This document shows, in pieces, positions 34,939 to 43,098 of a stretch of DNA of 64,000 nucleotides (positions within the stretch are counted from its first letter, which is position 1; each line of letters starts with the position of its first letter). The stretch is from Pseudomonas entomophila (lineage in GTDB: Bacteria > Pseudomonadota > Gammaproteobacteria > Pseudomonadales > Pseudomonadaceae): contig NZ_JAAMQI010000010.1 of NCBI RefSeq assembly GCF_013523165.1, forward strand, positions 99,851 to 163,850. The letters are read 5' to 3'. A program made the position numbers and the translations under genes. The notes beneath the pieces are model-generated. The model searched no databases. It had not been told where the DNA came from and saw nothing but the letters and a program-made list of their open reading frames with translations.

Positions 34939-36150
34939 ATGAATACGACCCATCGTGCCGAAAACGACCGTAGCCGCTGGGCCGTTTTCCTGATCTTTCT
35001 GCGCTTGGGCCTGACGTCGTTCGGTGGGCCAATCGCCCACCTGGGCTACTTCCGGGACGCCTTCGTCGTGCGACGCCGCTGGTTGAGCGAACGCCAGTAT
35101 GCGGACCTGGTCGGTCTGTGCCAGCTGCTGCCTGGGCCTGCCAGCAGCCAGGTCGGTATCGCCCTCGGGCTGTCGCGTGCCGGGTATGGCGGGGCACTGG
35201 CAGCCTGGCTGGGGTTCACCCTGCCGTCCGCGACAGCCTTGATCGTCTTCGCGCTGGGCATCACGCGTCATGCCCAGGCCTTGCCTGCCAGCGTGCTGCA
35301 CGGTCTGAAGGTCGTGGCCGTGGCGGTGGTCGCCCAGGCGGTCTGGGGCATGGCGCGCACGCTGTGCCCCGATGCGCGACGGCGCCTGCTCATGGTCGCG
35401 TCATCCTTGTTCGTGCTGGCCGTCCCGTCCGTGCTGGGGCAGATGGGCGCGCTCGCAATCGCCGCGCTCATTGGTGTGCTGGCGTTCACGCCCGAACCGG
35501 CGGGTACCCATGAGCCCCTGGCGATCGGCATTCGACGTCGCGCGGGCCTGTGTTGGCTGGGGTTGTTTATGCTGCTGCTGGTGGGGCTGCCGCTCGTGGC
35601 GGCCTGGTGGCCGAGCACCACGCTGTCGAGGGTGGCCGCGTTCTACCGAGCAGGTGCGCTGGTCTTCGGCGGCGGGCACGTGGTGCTGCCGCTGCTGCAG
35701 GCTGAAGTCGTGCCCTCTGGCTGGGTGAGCAACGATCTCTTCCTGGCCGGCTACGGGGCAGCGCAGGCGGTCCCCGGGCCGCTTTTCACGGTTGCGGCCT
35801 TCCTGGGCGCAGCGATGAACCAGGCGCCCACGGGGTGGCTGGGTGGCGTGATCTGCCTGCTGGCGATCTTCGCGCCTGCCTTCTTGCTGGTGCTGGGTGC
35901 TTTGCCGTTCTGGGAGCGCCTGCGCGGTGAGGTACGCCTGCAAGCCGCCTTGCAGGGCCTCAATGCGGCCGTGGTGGGGCTGCTGCTGGCGGCCTTGTAC
36001 GATCCTCTGTGGACGAGCACGATCCAGACCTGGCAAGACATGGGCCTGATGCTCCTGGCTTTGGTGGCTCTGATGAAATGGAAATGGCCGTCATGGTGGG
36101 TGGTGCTGGGAAGCGGCGCCGTGTGCTGGCTAGGGGCGTCGGGCTCGTGA
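34939..36150 (+). CDS. chrA: Chromate efflux transporter ChrA
   Basis: A 403-aa long-chain CHR-family protein with two homologous domains. The first has LRLGLTSFGGPIAHLGYFRD and LCQLLPGPASSQVGIALGLS. The second has YRAGALVFGGGHVVLPLLQ and GYGAAQAVPGPLFTVAAFLG. FGG and PGP motifs in both halves define the family. It is expected to export chromate from the cytoplasm, although some relatives have other anion roles. No chrB or other chr gene is adjacent. The intergenic 36151-36264 holds nothing obvious. Confidence 0.9.
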   Translation: MNTTHRAENDRSRWAVFLIFLRLGLTSFGGPIAHLGYFRDAFVVRRRWLSERQYADLVGLCQLLPGPASSQVGIALGLSRAGYGGALAAWLGFTLPSATALIVFALGITRHAQALPASVLHGLKVVAVAVVAQAVWGMARTLCPDARRRLLMVASSLFVLAVPSVLGQMGALAIAALIGVLAFTPEPAGTHEPLAIGIRRRAGLCWLGLFMLLLVGLPLVAAWWPSTTLSRVAAFYRAGALVFGGGHVVLPLLQAEVVPSGWVSNDLFLAGYGAAQAVPGPLFTVAAFLGAAMNQAPTGWLGGVICLLAIFAPAFLLVLGALPFWERLRGEVRLQAALQGLNAAVVGLLLAALYDPLWTSTIQTWQDMGLMLLALVALMKWKWPSWWVVLGSGAVCWLGASGS

Positions 36151-36264
36151 GGCTGCCAAGGGTTTCGCCAAGGTGCACGCTACGATGCGCCGGATTCGAG
36201 ACGCCCGCCTGTGTTCGACATGACCCCGCCAGGGCAGGGTCGTCAGCGCATCCAGGCCCCTGGA

Positions 36265-37587
36265 TCACGCCTCGTCGAACTGCATTTCCGGCGGCTGGCG
36301 ACGCAGGCCACCGGTCAGTACCAGCAGATAGACCACACCGATGACCAGCCAAGCCCCACCCAGGTAGAGGGCCATGGGGTCCAGGCTGGCCATCAGCCAA
36401 AGATCGGCGACCAGGCCGATCAGCGGGAAGAGCAGGTAGAGCACCACTGCCTTGGCGCCACGCGCGCCCTGACCGATCCAGTAGTGGAAGACCACCGACA
36501 GGTTCACCAGGCTGAAGGCCAGGAAGGCGCCGAAGTTGATGAACGAGGTGGACGTGGTGACGTCCATGCGCAAGGCCAGCAGCGCCACGACGCCGCACAG
36601 GACGAGGCTGATCACCGGGGTGCCGAACCGTTCGCTCAGGCGCCCGAACAGCCGCTTGGGCAGCACGCCGTCCCGGCCCATGGCGAACAGCAGCCGTGAG
36701 GCGCTGGCCTGGGCGGACAGGCCCGAGGTGAATTGCCCCACGATCAAGCCGATCAGGAAGACACTGACGAACACGTCGCCGCCGATGTTCCGAGCGATTT
36801 CATACGCCGCCGAATCGGCGTTGGCGAATTCGGAAGAGGGGTGGGCCAACTGAACCACGTAGCTGACGGCAATGAACAGCACACCCCCCAGCAGAGTGAT
36901 CAACAGGATCGCCCGGGGGATGGTCTTGCGTGGCTCGTGGGTTTCCTCGGTCAGGGTGCTGACCGCATCGAACCCCAGGAACGAATAGCAGGCGATGGCA
37001 GCGCCGCTCATGACCAGCGGCAGCTGGAACCCTTCCTGGTAGAACGGTGCGAGCGACCAGAACGGCTGGTGCAGGTCGCCCGTGGCGTAGTGGGCGGCCA
37101 GCCCGACGAAGGCTGCCAGGACCAGGAACTGCAGCAGCATCAGCACGCCGTTCACCGTCTTGGCCAGTTGCAGGCCGACGATGTTGATCGCCGTGGTGAC
37201 GGCGATGAAGGCGATCACCCAGACCGGCTGAGGCACGTTCGGGAACGCCGAATGCAGGTAGGCCGCGCCGATCAGCCAGATCGCCATGGGCAGGAACAGG
37301 TAGTCGAGCAGCACCGCCCAGCCGGCGAGAAAGCCGAGCTTGGGGCTGATGGACTTGCGCACATAGGTGTAGGCCGAGCCGGCCACCGGGAAGGCCTTCG
37401 CCATCTTGCCGTAACTCAGGGCGGTGAACAGCATGGCGATGGCGGCGGCCAGGTAGGCGGCAGGTACGGCGCCGCCGGTGGTGTCGGCCAGGATACCGAA
37501 CGTGCCCAGGACGATGATGGGTGTCATGTAGGCGATGCCGAACAGCGTAACCGCACCCAGCGAAAGGGTTCGCTTCAATTGGGCCAT
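36265..37587 (-). CDS. APC-family permease, putrescine/amino acid importer-like
   Basis: A 440-aa transporter with 12 helices. N-terminus MAQLKRTLSLGAVTLFGIAY, TM1 loop GIAYMTPIIVLGTFGI and the ALSYGKMAKAFPVAGSAYTY element resemble PuuP/PlaP-type polyamine importers. The TM6 region YSFLGFDAVSTLTEETHEP is typical of that group. The C-N hydrolase gene lies 94 bases upstream on the same strand (its stop at 37682 precedes this ATG), so uptake and hydrolysis of an amide or amine are likely linked. The actual substrate is not known. Confidence 0.88.
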   Translation of the reverse strand: MAQLKRTLSLGAVTLFGIAYMTPIIVLGTFGILADTTGGAVPAAYLAAAIAMLFTALSYGKMAKAFPVAGSAYTYVRKSISPKLGFLAGWAVLLDYLFLPMAIWLIGAAYLHSAFPNVPQPVWVIAFIAVTTAINIVGLQLAKTVNGVLMLLQFLVLAAFVGLAAHYATGDLHQPFWSLAPFYQEGFQLPLVMSGAAIACYSFLGFDAVSTLTEETHEPRKTIPRAILLITLLGGVLFIAVSYVVQLAHPSSEFANADSAAYEIARNIGGDVFVSVFLIGLIVGQFTSGLSAQASASRLLFAMGRDGVLPKRLFGRLSERFGTPVISLVLCGVVALLALRMDVTTSTSFINFGAFLAFSLVNLSVVFHYWIGQGARGAKAVVLYLLFPLIGLVADLWLMASLDPMALYLGGAWLVIGVVYLLVLTGGLRRQPPEMQFDEA

Positions 37588-37681
37588 GTGCGTGACTCCG
37601 GATTGTGTTTGTTATGGAGTGGGGGCGCCAAGGGCCAGCCATGACCTTGGCGTGTGGATCCGAGGGGCAAGGCGCTGGCGA

Positions 37682-38506
37682 TCAGTTCGCCGGGATGAGC
37701 CACTCCTGTCGGCCATCGGCATGCGCGACGTGCTGGCCGGGCAGGGTGATGCGCCGTTCGGCGAGGTAGCTGTAGTCCTGGCGGGCGTCCAGCACGCGCG
37801 TCAGGTCGAGGGTCATCTGCAACCGGCACGGCTCCCGGCCGGCTTCGCAGAGCAGGTGGCCATAAGGGTCGACCACCGCACTGCCGCCGGCGAACACCAG
37901 GCCGCCATCGCCGTCGCCGACGCGGTTGACCATGACCGCATAGGCCTGGTTTTCCATCGCGCGTGCGCTGATGGCCGTGCGGTGCGTCGGGCCGTAGGGG
38001 TCCATGTTGCCGTTGGTGACCAGAATGACTTCGACCCCCAGCTGGCCCAGCGCCCTGGCGCTTTCGGGGAATTCGATGTCGAAGCAGACCAGCAGCCCGA
38101 CCCGCACCCCCTTGAACAGCGCCGTGGCGTAGCGGTCGCCCGGGGTGAAGATGCCCTTGTCCGAGGCCCACAGGTGGGTCTTCCGGTAGGTCAGGGCGAT
38201 GCCCTCGGGCGTGACCAGTACGGTCGTGTTGTAGAAGCGGCCGTCGCCGGCGGCTTCTGCCAGGCCGACCACCACGCCCAGGTTCTTTTGCCTGGCAGCC
38301 TGTGCCACGGCCGTGAGGGCCGGGCCATCGAGCGGCTCGGCGAGCCGGGCGATGTTCTGCGCCGTGGGGAAGCCCATCAGCTGCGTTTCCGGGAAGACCG
38401 CCAGGTCGGTGCCAGGCGCGCAGGCGTGGATCGCCTCGAGGGTGCGCGCCAGGTTGTAGGCCGTGTCGCCATCGCGACCGGCCAGTTGGATGAGTTCTAC
38501 GTTCAT
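37682..38506 (-). CDS. Carbon-nitrogen hydrolase (nitrilase superfamily)
   Basis: A 274-aa amidase/nitrilase-fold enzyme. The catalytic triad is clear: Glu40 (LAVFPETQLMGFP), Lys109 (LTYRKTHLW) and Cys141 (LLVCFDIEFPESAR). It probably hydrolyses an aliphatic amide or carbamoyl compound in the cytoplasm. The ATG at 38506 has AGGAG 7 bases upstream and removes a five-residue extension. It heads the pair with the downstream permease and is divergent from the LuxR regulator, the likely controller. Confidence 0.9.
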   Translation of the reverse strand: MNVELIQLAGRDGDTAYNLARTLEAIHACAPGTDLAVFPETQLMGFPTAQNIARLAEPLDGPALTAVAQAARQKNLGVVVGLAEAAGDGRFYNTTVLVTPEGIALTYRKTHLWASDKGIFTPGDRYATALFKGVRVGLLVCFDIEFPESARALGQLGVEVILVTNGNMDPYGPTHRTAISARAMENQAYAVMVNRVGDGDGGLVFAGGSAVVDPYGHLLCEAGREPCRLQMTLDLTRVLDARQDYSYLAERRITLPGQHVAHADGRQEWLIPAN

Positions 38507-38671
38507 GTCTGCTCCTGACAACGCGGCGAAGGCCGACGTCCTGACAGCGAAGGGGCCGGGCGAGGGGTCCCATGACCGTTTGAGGTAACATGGTCACGGC
38601 GCGCCTGGGGTCGGCCATGCCCGACCGAGTATGCCGCCGCCGCGCCAGCCGGGGTAATTACGCCCTTGTGG

Positions 38672-38687
38672 TAACCCATATGGGGTA
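38672..38687. promoter_or_regulatory. Candidate operator between hydrolase/permease and luxR genes
   Basis: TAACCCATATGGGGTA is a 16-base near-palindrome (two mismatches; centre CCATATGG) three bases before the luxR-type ATG, overlapping its ribosome-binding region. Position and symmetry suggest an autoregulatory site. A partly similar string (GTGGTAACTGGGTAGAA) recurs at 39524 after the gene. Confidence 0.45.
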
Positions 38688-38690
38688 GAC

Positions 38691-39470
38691 ATGAACCTTA
38701 CACTGCAGGACATCGCCTGGCACCGCTCGGTCGGGCAGTTGATCGAGGTGCTGGACCAGCCCTCGTTCTGGCTGCGCCTGGTACGCGTGCTGGGGCAGTA
38801 CGTCACGTTCGACAGTTGGGTGGCGCTGCTCTTCAGCGAGGGCCGGCCCCTGGTGTATGCCGAGTGCCCTGGAACGGACGGCGGCGAAGACCCGCTGTTC
38901 CAGGATTACCTCAAGGGCCTCTACCTGCTCGACCCGTTCTACATCGCCAGCCGGGAAGCACGGACCAATGGCCTGGTGCACCTGGTCGACGTGGCCCCAG
39001 AGTGCTTCGAGCGTACCGACTATTACCAGCGCTACTTTCGCCTCAACGTGGTCGCCGACGAGGTGCAGTACAATGCGCTGCTCGAGGACGGACGCACGCT
39101 GTGCCTGTCGTTGGGCAGCCGCTCGCCCTTCAGCGGGCCGCAGATCGCGCTGCTGCACCTGTTGCAGCCCTGGGTGCTGGCGTTGATGCGCCAGCGGTTG
39201 CGCTTCGAGAATGCTGTGCCCGAGGCGGCGCCTGCGCCGCAGTGGCAGCACCCGCTGGAGCAGGGCAGTGGCAGGCTCGAGGCACCGCTCACGGCTCGGG
39301 AATTGGAGGTCGGGCGCATGATGCTCAGTGGGTGTTCGAGCAAGGAGATCGGGCGCAAGCTGGCCATCTCGTCGGAAACGGTGCGGGTTCACCGCAAGCA
39401 CATCTACAGCAAGCTGGGCATCAAGTCGCAGTCCGAGTTGTTCGCGTTGTTTCTCAAGGCGCAGGCCTGA
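38691..39470 (+). CDS. LuxR-family transcriptional regulator
   Basis: A 259-aa regulator with a C-terminal LuxR HTH (LTARELEVGRMMLSGCSSKE, IGRKLAISSETVRVHRKHIY, residues about 198-250). The N-terminal 180 residues form a GAF/PAS-like sensory region (YVTFDSWVALLFSEGRPLVY, LKGLYLLDPFYIASREARTN); the acyl-homoserine-lactone pocket motif set is not evident, so this is probably not a quorum-sensing receptor. Divergent from the C-N hydrolase-permease pair, which it probably regulates. Confidence 0.88.
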   Translation: MNLTLQDIAWHRSVGQLIEVLDQPSFWLRLVRVLGQYVTFDSWVALLFSEGRPLVYAECPGTDGGEDPLFQDYLKGLYLLDPFYIASREARTNGLVHLVDVAPECFERTDYYQRYFRLNVVADEVQYNALLEDGRTLCLSLGSRSPFSGPQIALLHLLQPWVLALMRQRLRFENAVPEAAPAPQWQHPLEQGSGRLEAPLTARELEVGRMMLSGCSSKEIGRKLAISSETVRVHRKHIYSKLGIKSQSELFALFLKAQA

Positions 39471-39590
39471 GGCCATGGGTGCCCCAGTGCCGGGTCGAAG
39501 CGAGCCCGTGGTGAGGTATCCCGGTGGTAACTGGGTAGAAATCAAGCGTCATGCGCCGGTGGATGAGCCTGTCAATGATAAGGAGTGAGT

Positions 39591-39824
39591 GTGAAGACGT
39601 TGTACGTGCTGTACCTGTTCATCACCGTCTGCGCCGTGGTGCTGGCCTACAGGCTCGGCGCCGGGGAGCAGGGTATCGCGCAGCAAGCGGCGCGGTGCAT
39701 GAAGCATGAACGCACCACTGCGCAGGACCAGTGCCTGAAAAAGCTCGAGACTGATGTGGGCGAGCTGTATCGGGCCGTCAAGGCGCTCTCCGAGCAACAG
39801 CGAAATCCAGCACCGACACCGTGA
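39591..39824 (+). CDS. Small membrane-anchored protein, 77 aa
   Basis: An N-terminal membrane helix (KTLYVLYLFITVCAVVLAY) is followed by a polar helical tail containing two Cys residues (ARCMKHERTTAQDQCLKKLE). The GTG at 39591 is chosen because AAGGAG ends 5 bases upstream; an in-frame GTG at 39585 overlaps that site. Typical of a short bitopic protein with a periplasmic coiled-coil-like tail. Function unknown. Confidence 0.7.
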   Translation: MKTLYVLYLFITVCAVVLAYRLGAGEQGIAQQAARCMKHERTTAQDQCLKKLETDVGELYRAVKALSEQQRNPAPTP

Positions 39825-39872
39825 CGCCTGGGGGCCGGCCCCAGACGATCACGTTGCGCGTTCAGGCAGGTG

Positions 39873-41087
39873 TCACTCCTGGGTCAGGTCCACCAAGGGC
39901 GTCTGCCGCACCTCGGTTTCACGCCCACTCTGAATGTCGCTCACCTGTTTCAAGGCGTTGTCCACAGCGGCCTTGTCCGCCAACAGGCTGTACTGGATGC
40001 GGAACTGCTTGTGTGCCTTCGGCTCGATGCTCGGCACCAGGTTCAGCGGCCGCTGATACCGTCGGTTGTAGGAAAAGCTCGTCCCCGGCTCCAGCCCCGT
40101 GACGTAACCCTGGCCTTGGGTGTCGGTGTTCTTCCACAGCGAGAACACCGGCAGCGTGCCGGTGTTGAAACCGACCGAAACGCCCAGGGTGCCCGCCTTG
40201 TTGTGCAGCACGGTCAGCGTGTCGCCCTTGGCATCGGCATACGGCACCACGTTGTAGACCGTCTCGTCGTAATCCGGGGTCGGCGCCCGGTAGGTCTGCC
40301 AGTCGGCCAGGTCGCCCTTGGCCTTGTCGTTGAACGGCGACACCTGCTTCACCGGCGCGGCGAAGCGCGCCCCCTGTTCCAGGAACGGGGCACCGAAGTT
40401 GCTGTGGTACAGCGCCTGGTATTCCTTGGCGTAGTCACCGTTGTTGGTCAGCGTGTCGTCCAGCGTGAAGGTCACGCTGCCGGGTTCGGTAACCAGCGCG
40501 GTCGCGACCGAGAAGTCGACCTTCTTGAACGCCTGCTCCTTCAGCTCGCCGCGCAAGGTGATGGCGTAGGGTGGCTTCTCGTCGATGTGCAGCGTCACCC
40601 TGCTCGCCGGGATGTTGGCTGCACGGCCATGCAGCGTCAACAGCTCGCCGTTGTCGATGCCAGGGTGGCCGACCCACTCGTACCCGCAGCGGGCGACCAG
40701 CTCGTTGAAGCCTTCCAGCCAGCCCAGGCCGTTACGGCCATTGAGTTCGATAAAGGACGGGTTGACCACCTCCTTGACCGGCGAATCCCACCCCATGCGC
40801 ACGTCACCGACCGACGCCTGCAGCACGTTCATGCCGCGGGTCGGCACGACCGACAGTTTCATCGCGCCATTGTCGATGTCGACGATACTGACGCCTTCCT
40901 GCCGTCCACCGTGCAGGGTACGCAGGGTGACGCTGAAGGGCTTGTCGGTCTTGACGCCCAGTTGCGCGCTGGTGATCTGCCAGGGCTGGGCGGCCTTGTC
41001 GGTGTCGAGCAGGACGTAGTCCCAGGCCATGGCGTGGGAGGTGGCGGACAGGGCGGCGAGGGCAAGGGACAATCTGAGCAGGGTCAT
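39873..41087 (-). CDS. Periplasmic aldose 1-epimerase-like protein (DUF4432)
   Basis: A 404-aa protein with a signal peptide (MTLLRLSLALAALSATSHAM, cleavage near AMA). The mature protein resembles the DUF4432 branch of the galactose-mutarotase fold: NGAMKLSVVPTRGMNVLQAS, WLEGFNELVARCGYEWVGHP and the C-terminal GLEPGTSFSYNRRYQRPLNL. It may bind or epimerise a sugar in the periplasm, but the substrate is unknown. Monocistronic; the small protein gene lies tail to tail. Confidence 0.85.
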   Translation of the reverse strand: MTLLRLSLALAALSATSHAMAWDYVLLDTDKAAQPWQITSAQLGVKTDKPFSVTLRTLHGGRQEGVSIVDIDNGAMKLSVVPTRGMNVLQASVGDVRMGWDSPVKEVVNPSFIELNGRNGLGWLEGFNELVARCGYEWVGHPGIDNGELLTLHGRAANIPASRVTLHIDEKPPYAITLRGELKEQAFKKVDFSVATALVTEPGSVTFTLDDTLTNNGDYAKEYQALYHSNFGAPFLEQGARFAAPVKQVSPFNDKAKGDLADWQTYRAPTPDYDETVYNVVPYADAKGDTLTVLHNKAGTLGVSVGFNTGTLPVFSLWKNTDTQGQGYVTGLEPGTSFSYNRRYQRPLNLVPSIEPKAHKQFRIQYSLLADKAAVDNALKQVSDIQSGRETEVRQTPLVDLTQE

Positions 41088-41327
41088 GGCGGGTGGCCTT
41101 TCTTGGGGTTGTGCCGTTTTATAGACTGGGGGAAACGTTTCAGCAAGCGGGGGGAAGGGGTCAGGCAGATCTAATAACGGTGACTTGAACGATCAATAGC
41201 AGGCGGTCGACTTGCTGCATGGGGTCTTCAGCGCTGTCATTTCGAGCCGAGGATTCGGGTAAGGCTGCAGGTGCTCGTAAAAGGCGAGAAGCTGCAATGT
41301 GGCATGAATGTGCAGTCATGGTAGTGC

Positions 41328-41356
41328 TTGCGGGCAGCGAAAGGCGTATCTACAAT
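41328..41356 (+). promoter_or_regulatory. Sigma70 promoter of the mazEF-like pair
   Basis: TTGCGG (41328-41333), 17-base spacer, TACAAT (41351-41356), 24 bases before the antitoxin GTG. The rest of 41088-41327 is non-coding with no other feature seen. Confidence 0.6.
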
Positions 41357-41379
41357 GTGTAAACAATACGGAGGTGCCT

Positions 41380-41634
41380 GTGGAAGTCAAAGTCCAACAA
41401 TGGGGCAATAGCGCGGCGATTCGCTTGCCTGCGGCCGTGCTCAAACTCATGAAACTGGGCAGTGGTGATGTGCTGACGCTCGATGTATCAGCTGAAGTCA
41501 TGACGCTCAAACCGGCGAAAGCCAAGCCGCGGTATCGACTGGCAGACCTGATGCAGCAATGTGATCTATCGGCACCGGAGCCGACAGAACTTGCCGCGTG
41601 GGATGATCTCAGGCCAGTGGGGCGCGAGGCGTGA
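41380..41634 (+). CDS. mazE: MazE/PemI-type antitoxin
   Basis: An 84-aa AbrB/MazE-fold protein. The N-terminal swapped-hairpin DNA-binding domain VEVKVQQWGNSAAIRLPAAV is textbook MazE, followed by DVLTLDVSAEVMTLKPAK. The C-terminal tail (LADLMQQCDLSAPEPTELAA WDD) is the toxin-wrapping part. The GTG at 41380 is supported by GGAGG at 6-base spacing. Overlaps the toxin start by 4 bases. Usually autoregulates the pair. Confidence 0.92.
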   Translation: MEVKVQQWGNSAAIRLPAAVLKLMKLGSGDVLTLDVSAEVMTLKPAKAKPRYRLADLMQQCDLSAPEPTELAAWDDLRPVGREA

Positions 41635-41978
41635 GACGAACCAAATTCAACCGTGGCGACATTGTGCGTGTGAGTCTGAACCCTACCGAGGAACGAGAGC
41701 AGCAAGGCAACTTCCGGCCTGCACTGGTGTTGACCCCAGCCGCCTATAACGCGACCGGACTCGCCGTGATTGCACCTGTCACTCAAGGCGGCGACTTCGC
41801 GCGATACGCCGGCTTTGCGGTGACCTTGAGCGGTAGTGGTACCGAAACCCAAGGTGTCGTTCTGTGTAATCAAATTCGCACGGTCGATCTGGAAGCGCAT
41901 AGTGCCAAACGCGTTGAATCGGTGCCTGCGGTCATCATGGATGATGTGCTGGCGCGCGTTCAAGCGCTTTTCGAATAG
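41631..41978 (+). CDS. mazF: MazF/PemK-type endoribonuclease toxin
   Basis: A 115-aa toxin of the MazF/PemK/ChpB family that cleaves mRNA at short sequence motifs. The conserved opening RGDIVRVSLNPTEEREQQGN followed by FRPALVLTPAAYN is present, with the second block LCNQIRTVDLEAHSAKRVES and the end IMDDVLARVQALF. All expected core residues look intact, so it is probably active. The GTG start overlaps the antitoxin stop (GTGA). GC content is visibly lower than the neighbourhood. Confidence 0.92.
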   Translation: MRRTKFNRGDIVRVSLNPTEEREQQGNFRPALVLTPAAYNATGLAVIAPVTQGGDFARYAGFAVTLSGSGTETQGVVLCNQIRTVDLEAHSAKRVESVPAVIMDDVLARVQALFE

Positions 41979-42086
41979 CGAGAGGGCGAGCAAAAGCGGG
42001 CAGGAGCGTGGTGTTGATACAGCGGGTTTTTGCTTCGAATAGGGACCGTGCACCACTTAATTCATACCGATGAACAAGGCCATGCC

Positions 42087-42500
42087 ATGCTGACCATCTC
42101 CAATACCGTGCACCTGCCAGATGCCGACATCGAGCTGACCTACATTCGCGCGCAAGGCGCAGGCGGGCAGAACGTCAACAAGGTCTCCAGCGCGGTGCAC
42201 CTGCGCTTCGACATTCCTGCCTCGTCGCTGCCCGCGTTCTACAAGGAGCGGCTGCTGGCGCTGCGCGACAGTCGCATCACCGGCGACGGCGTGCTGATCC
42301 TCAAGGCCCAGCAGTACCGTACCCAGGAGCAGAACCGGGCCGACGCGCTGGCGCGTCTTGCCGAGTTGATCACCGCGGCCGGCAAGACCGAGAAGAAACG
42401 CCGCCCGACCAAGCCGACCCTTGGCTCGAAGACGCGCCGCCTTGAGGGGAAGGCCAGGCGCGGTACTGTGAAGGCGGGGCGGGGGAAGGTGGAGTTCTAG
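42087..42500 (+). CDS. arfB: Alternative ribosome-rescue peptidyl-tRNA hydrolase ArfB
   Basis: A 137-aa codon-independent release factor that frees peptides from non-stop ribosomes. The GGQ motif is Gly26-Gly27-Gln28 (RAQGAGGQNVNKVSSAVHLR), and the C-terminal tail is highly basic (KKRRPTKPTLGSKTRR through KAGRGKVEF), which enters the empty mRNA channel. ATG at 42087 chosen because MLTISNTVHL is the normal family N-terminus. Stands alone between the MazEF pair and the HicA-like cassette. Confidence 0.93.
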   Translation: MLTISNTVHLPDADIELTYIRAQGAGGQNVNKVSSAVHLRFDIPASSLPAFYKERLLALRDSRITGDGVLILKAQQYRTQEQNRADALARLAELITAAGKTEKKRRPTKPTLGSKTRRLEGKARRGTVKAGRGKVEF

Positions 42501-42701
42501 CGTGCACGGGAGCATCGCCAGCACGTATCGATCCTCAAGAAGGGAACACCACCGATTCAATGCAAGAGCACCTGCTGACCCGATACGGTAAGCGCGACGC
42601 CCCCAAGCCCAGAGTCGCTCTCAAATTTCCTCAGTGACTCCACTCCACAGCCTCGACATATCCCGTACTAATAGAGAAGGCTGCTCATGCTTGTCCGAAA
42701 A

Positions 42702-42747
42702 AACAGGTCCTGGCATGGTTGTCGCTTGACAACCACAGGGTCCTGTT
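42702..42747. promoter_or_regulatory. 46-bp interrupted palindrome upstream of the HicA-like/HTH cassette
   Basis: The inner arms TGGTTGTC and GACAACCA are perfect around a GCTT loop (42716-42735). Outer arms AACAGGTCCTG and CAGGGTCCTGTT extend it with one bulge. It ends 22 bases before the next ATG and includes TTGACA (42726). Either an autoregulatory operator over the promoter or an RNA hairpin in the leader. No T-tract, so not a terminator of arfB. Region 42501-42701 shows no gene. Confidence 0.65.
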
Positions 42748-42768
42748 CTCAGACTGGAGACAAGTAGA

Positions 42769-43077
42769 ATGAGGCGCACCAGACACCCAAAGAAGGACGT
42801 AGAGGAGGCCTTGGCGCATGCGGAATCACAGGGCTGGTTCGTCAGGCAAGGCGGTGGCCATGCGTGGGGTAAGCTTTATTGCCCTCATAACGATGACCAA
42901 TGCCGTTGTGGTGAATTCTGCATCGTTTCCATCTGGAGCACGCCTAAGAACGCTACACACCATGCTGCTCAGCTGCGCCGTGTCATCGATAACTGCTCAC
43001 GACAGTGCAAGGAGGAAAGCGTAGGAAAAGTCTGTACCGAGCATAAGCCTGTATCGAAGCAATCAGCTCAATCCTAA
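42769..43077 (+). CDS. HicA-like small protein, putative toxin of an undescribed pair
   Basis: A 102-aa protein. A helix (KKDVEEALAHAESQGW) is followed by strand-like segments (FVRQGGGHAWGKLYCPH; EFCIVSIWSTPKN) and a second helix (HHAAQLRRVIDNC). This alpha-beta-beta-beta-alpha order, and the GW-x-VRQ-GG-H core including the conserved-type His, are those of HicA mRNA interferases. A Cys-rich insertion (CPHNDDQCRCGEFC) between strands is unlike classical HicA and could bind a metal. Followed by an HTH protein gene 21 bases later. Toxin function is inference from fold and context. Confidence 0.6.
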   Translation: MRRTRHPKKDVEEALAHAESQGWFVRQGGGHAWGKLYCPHNDDQCRCGEFCIVSIWSTPKNATHHAAQLRRVIDNCSRQCKEESVGKVCTEHKPVSKQSAQS

Positions 43078-43098
43078 TGATCGACGGAGCAAACGGAG

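Noticed and set aside
39870..41174. A 434-codon plus-strand frame over the aldose epimerase-like gene
   Set aside because: Antisense shadow; the minus-strand protein has a signal peptide and family motifs.
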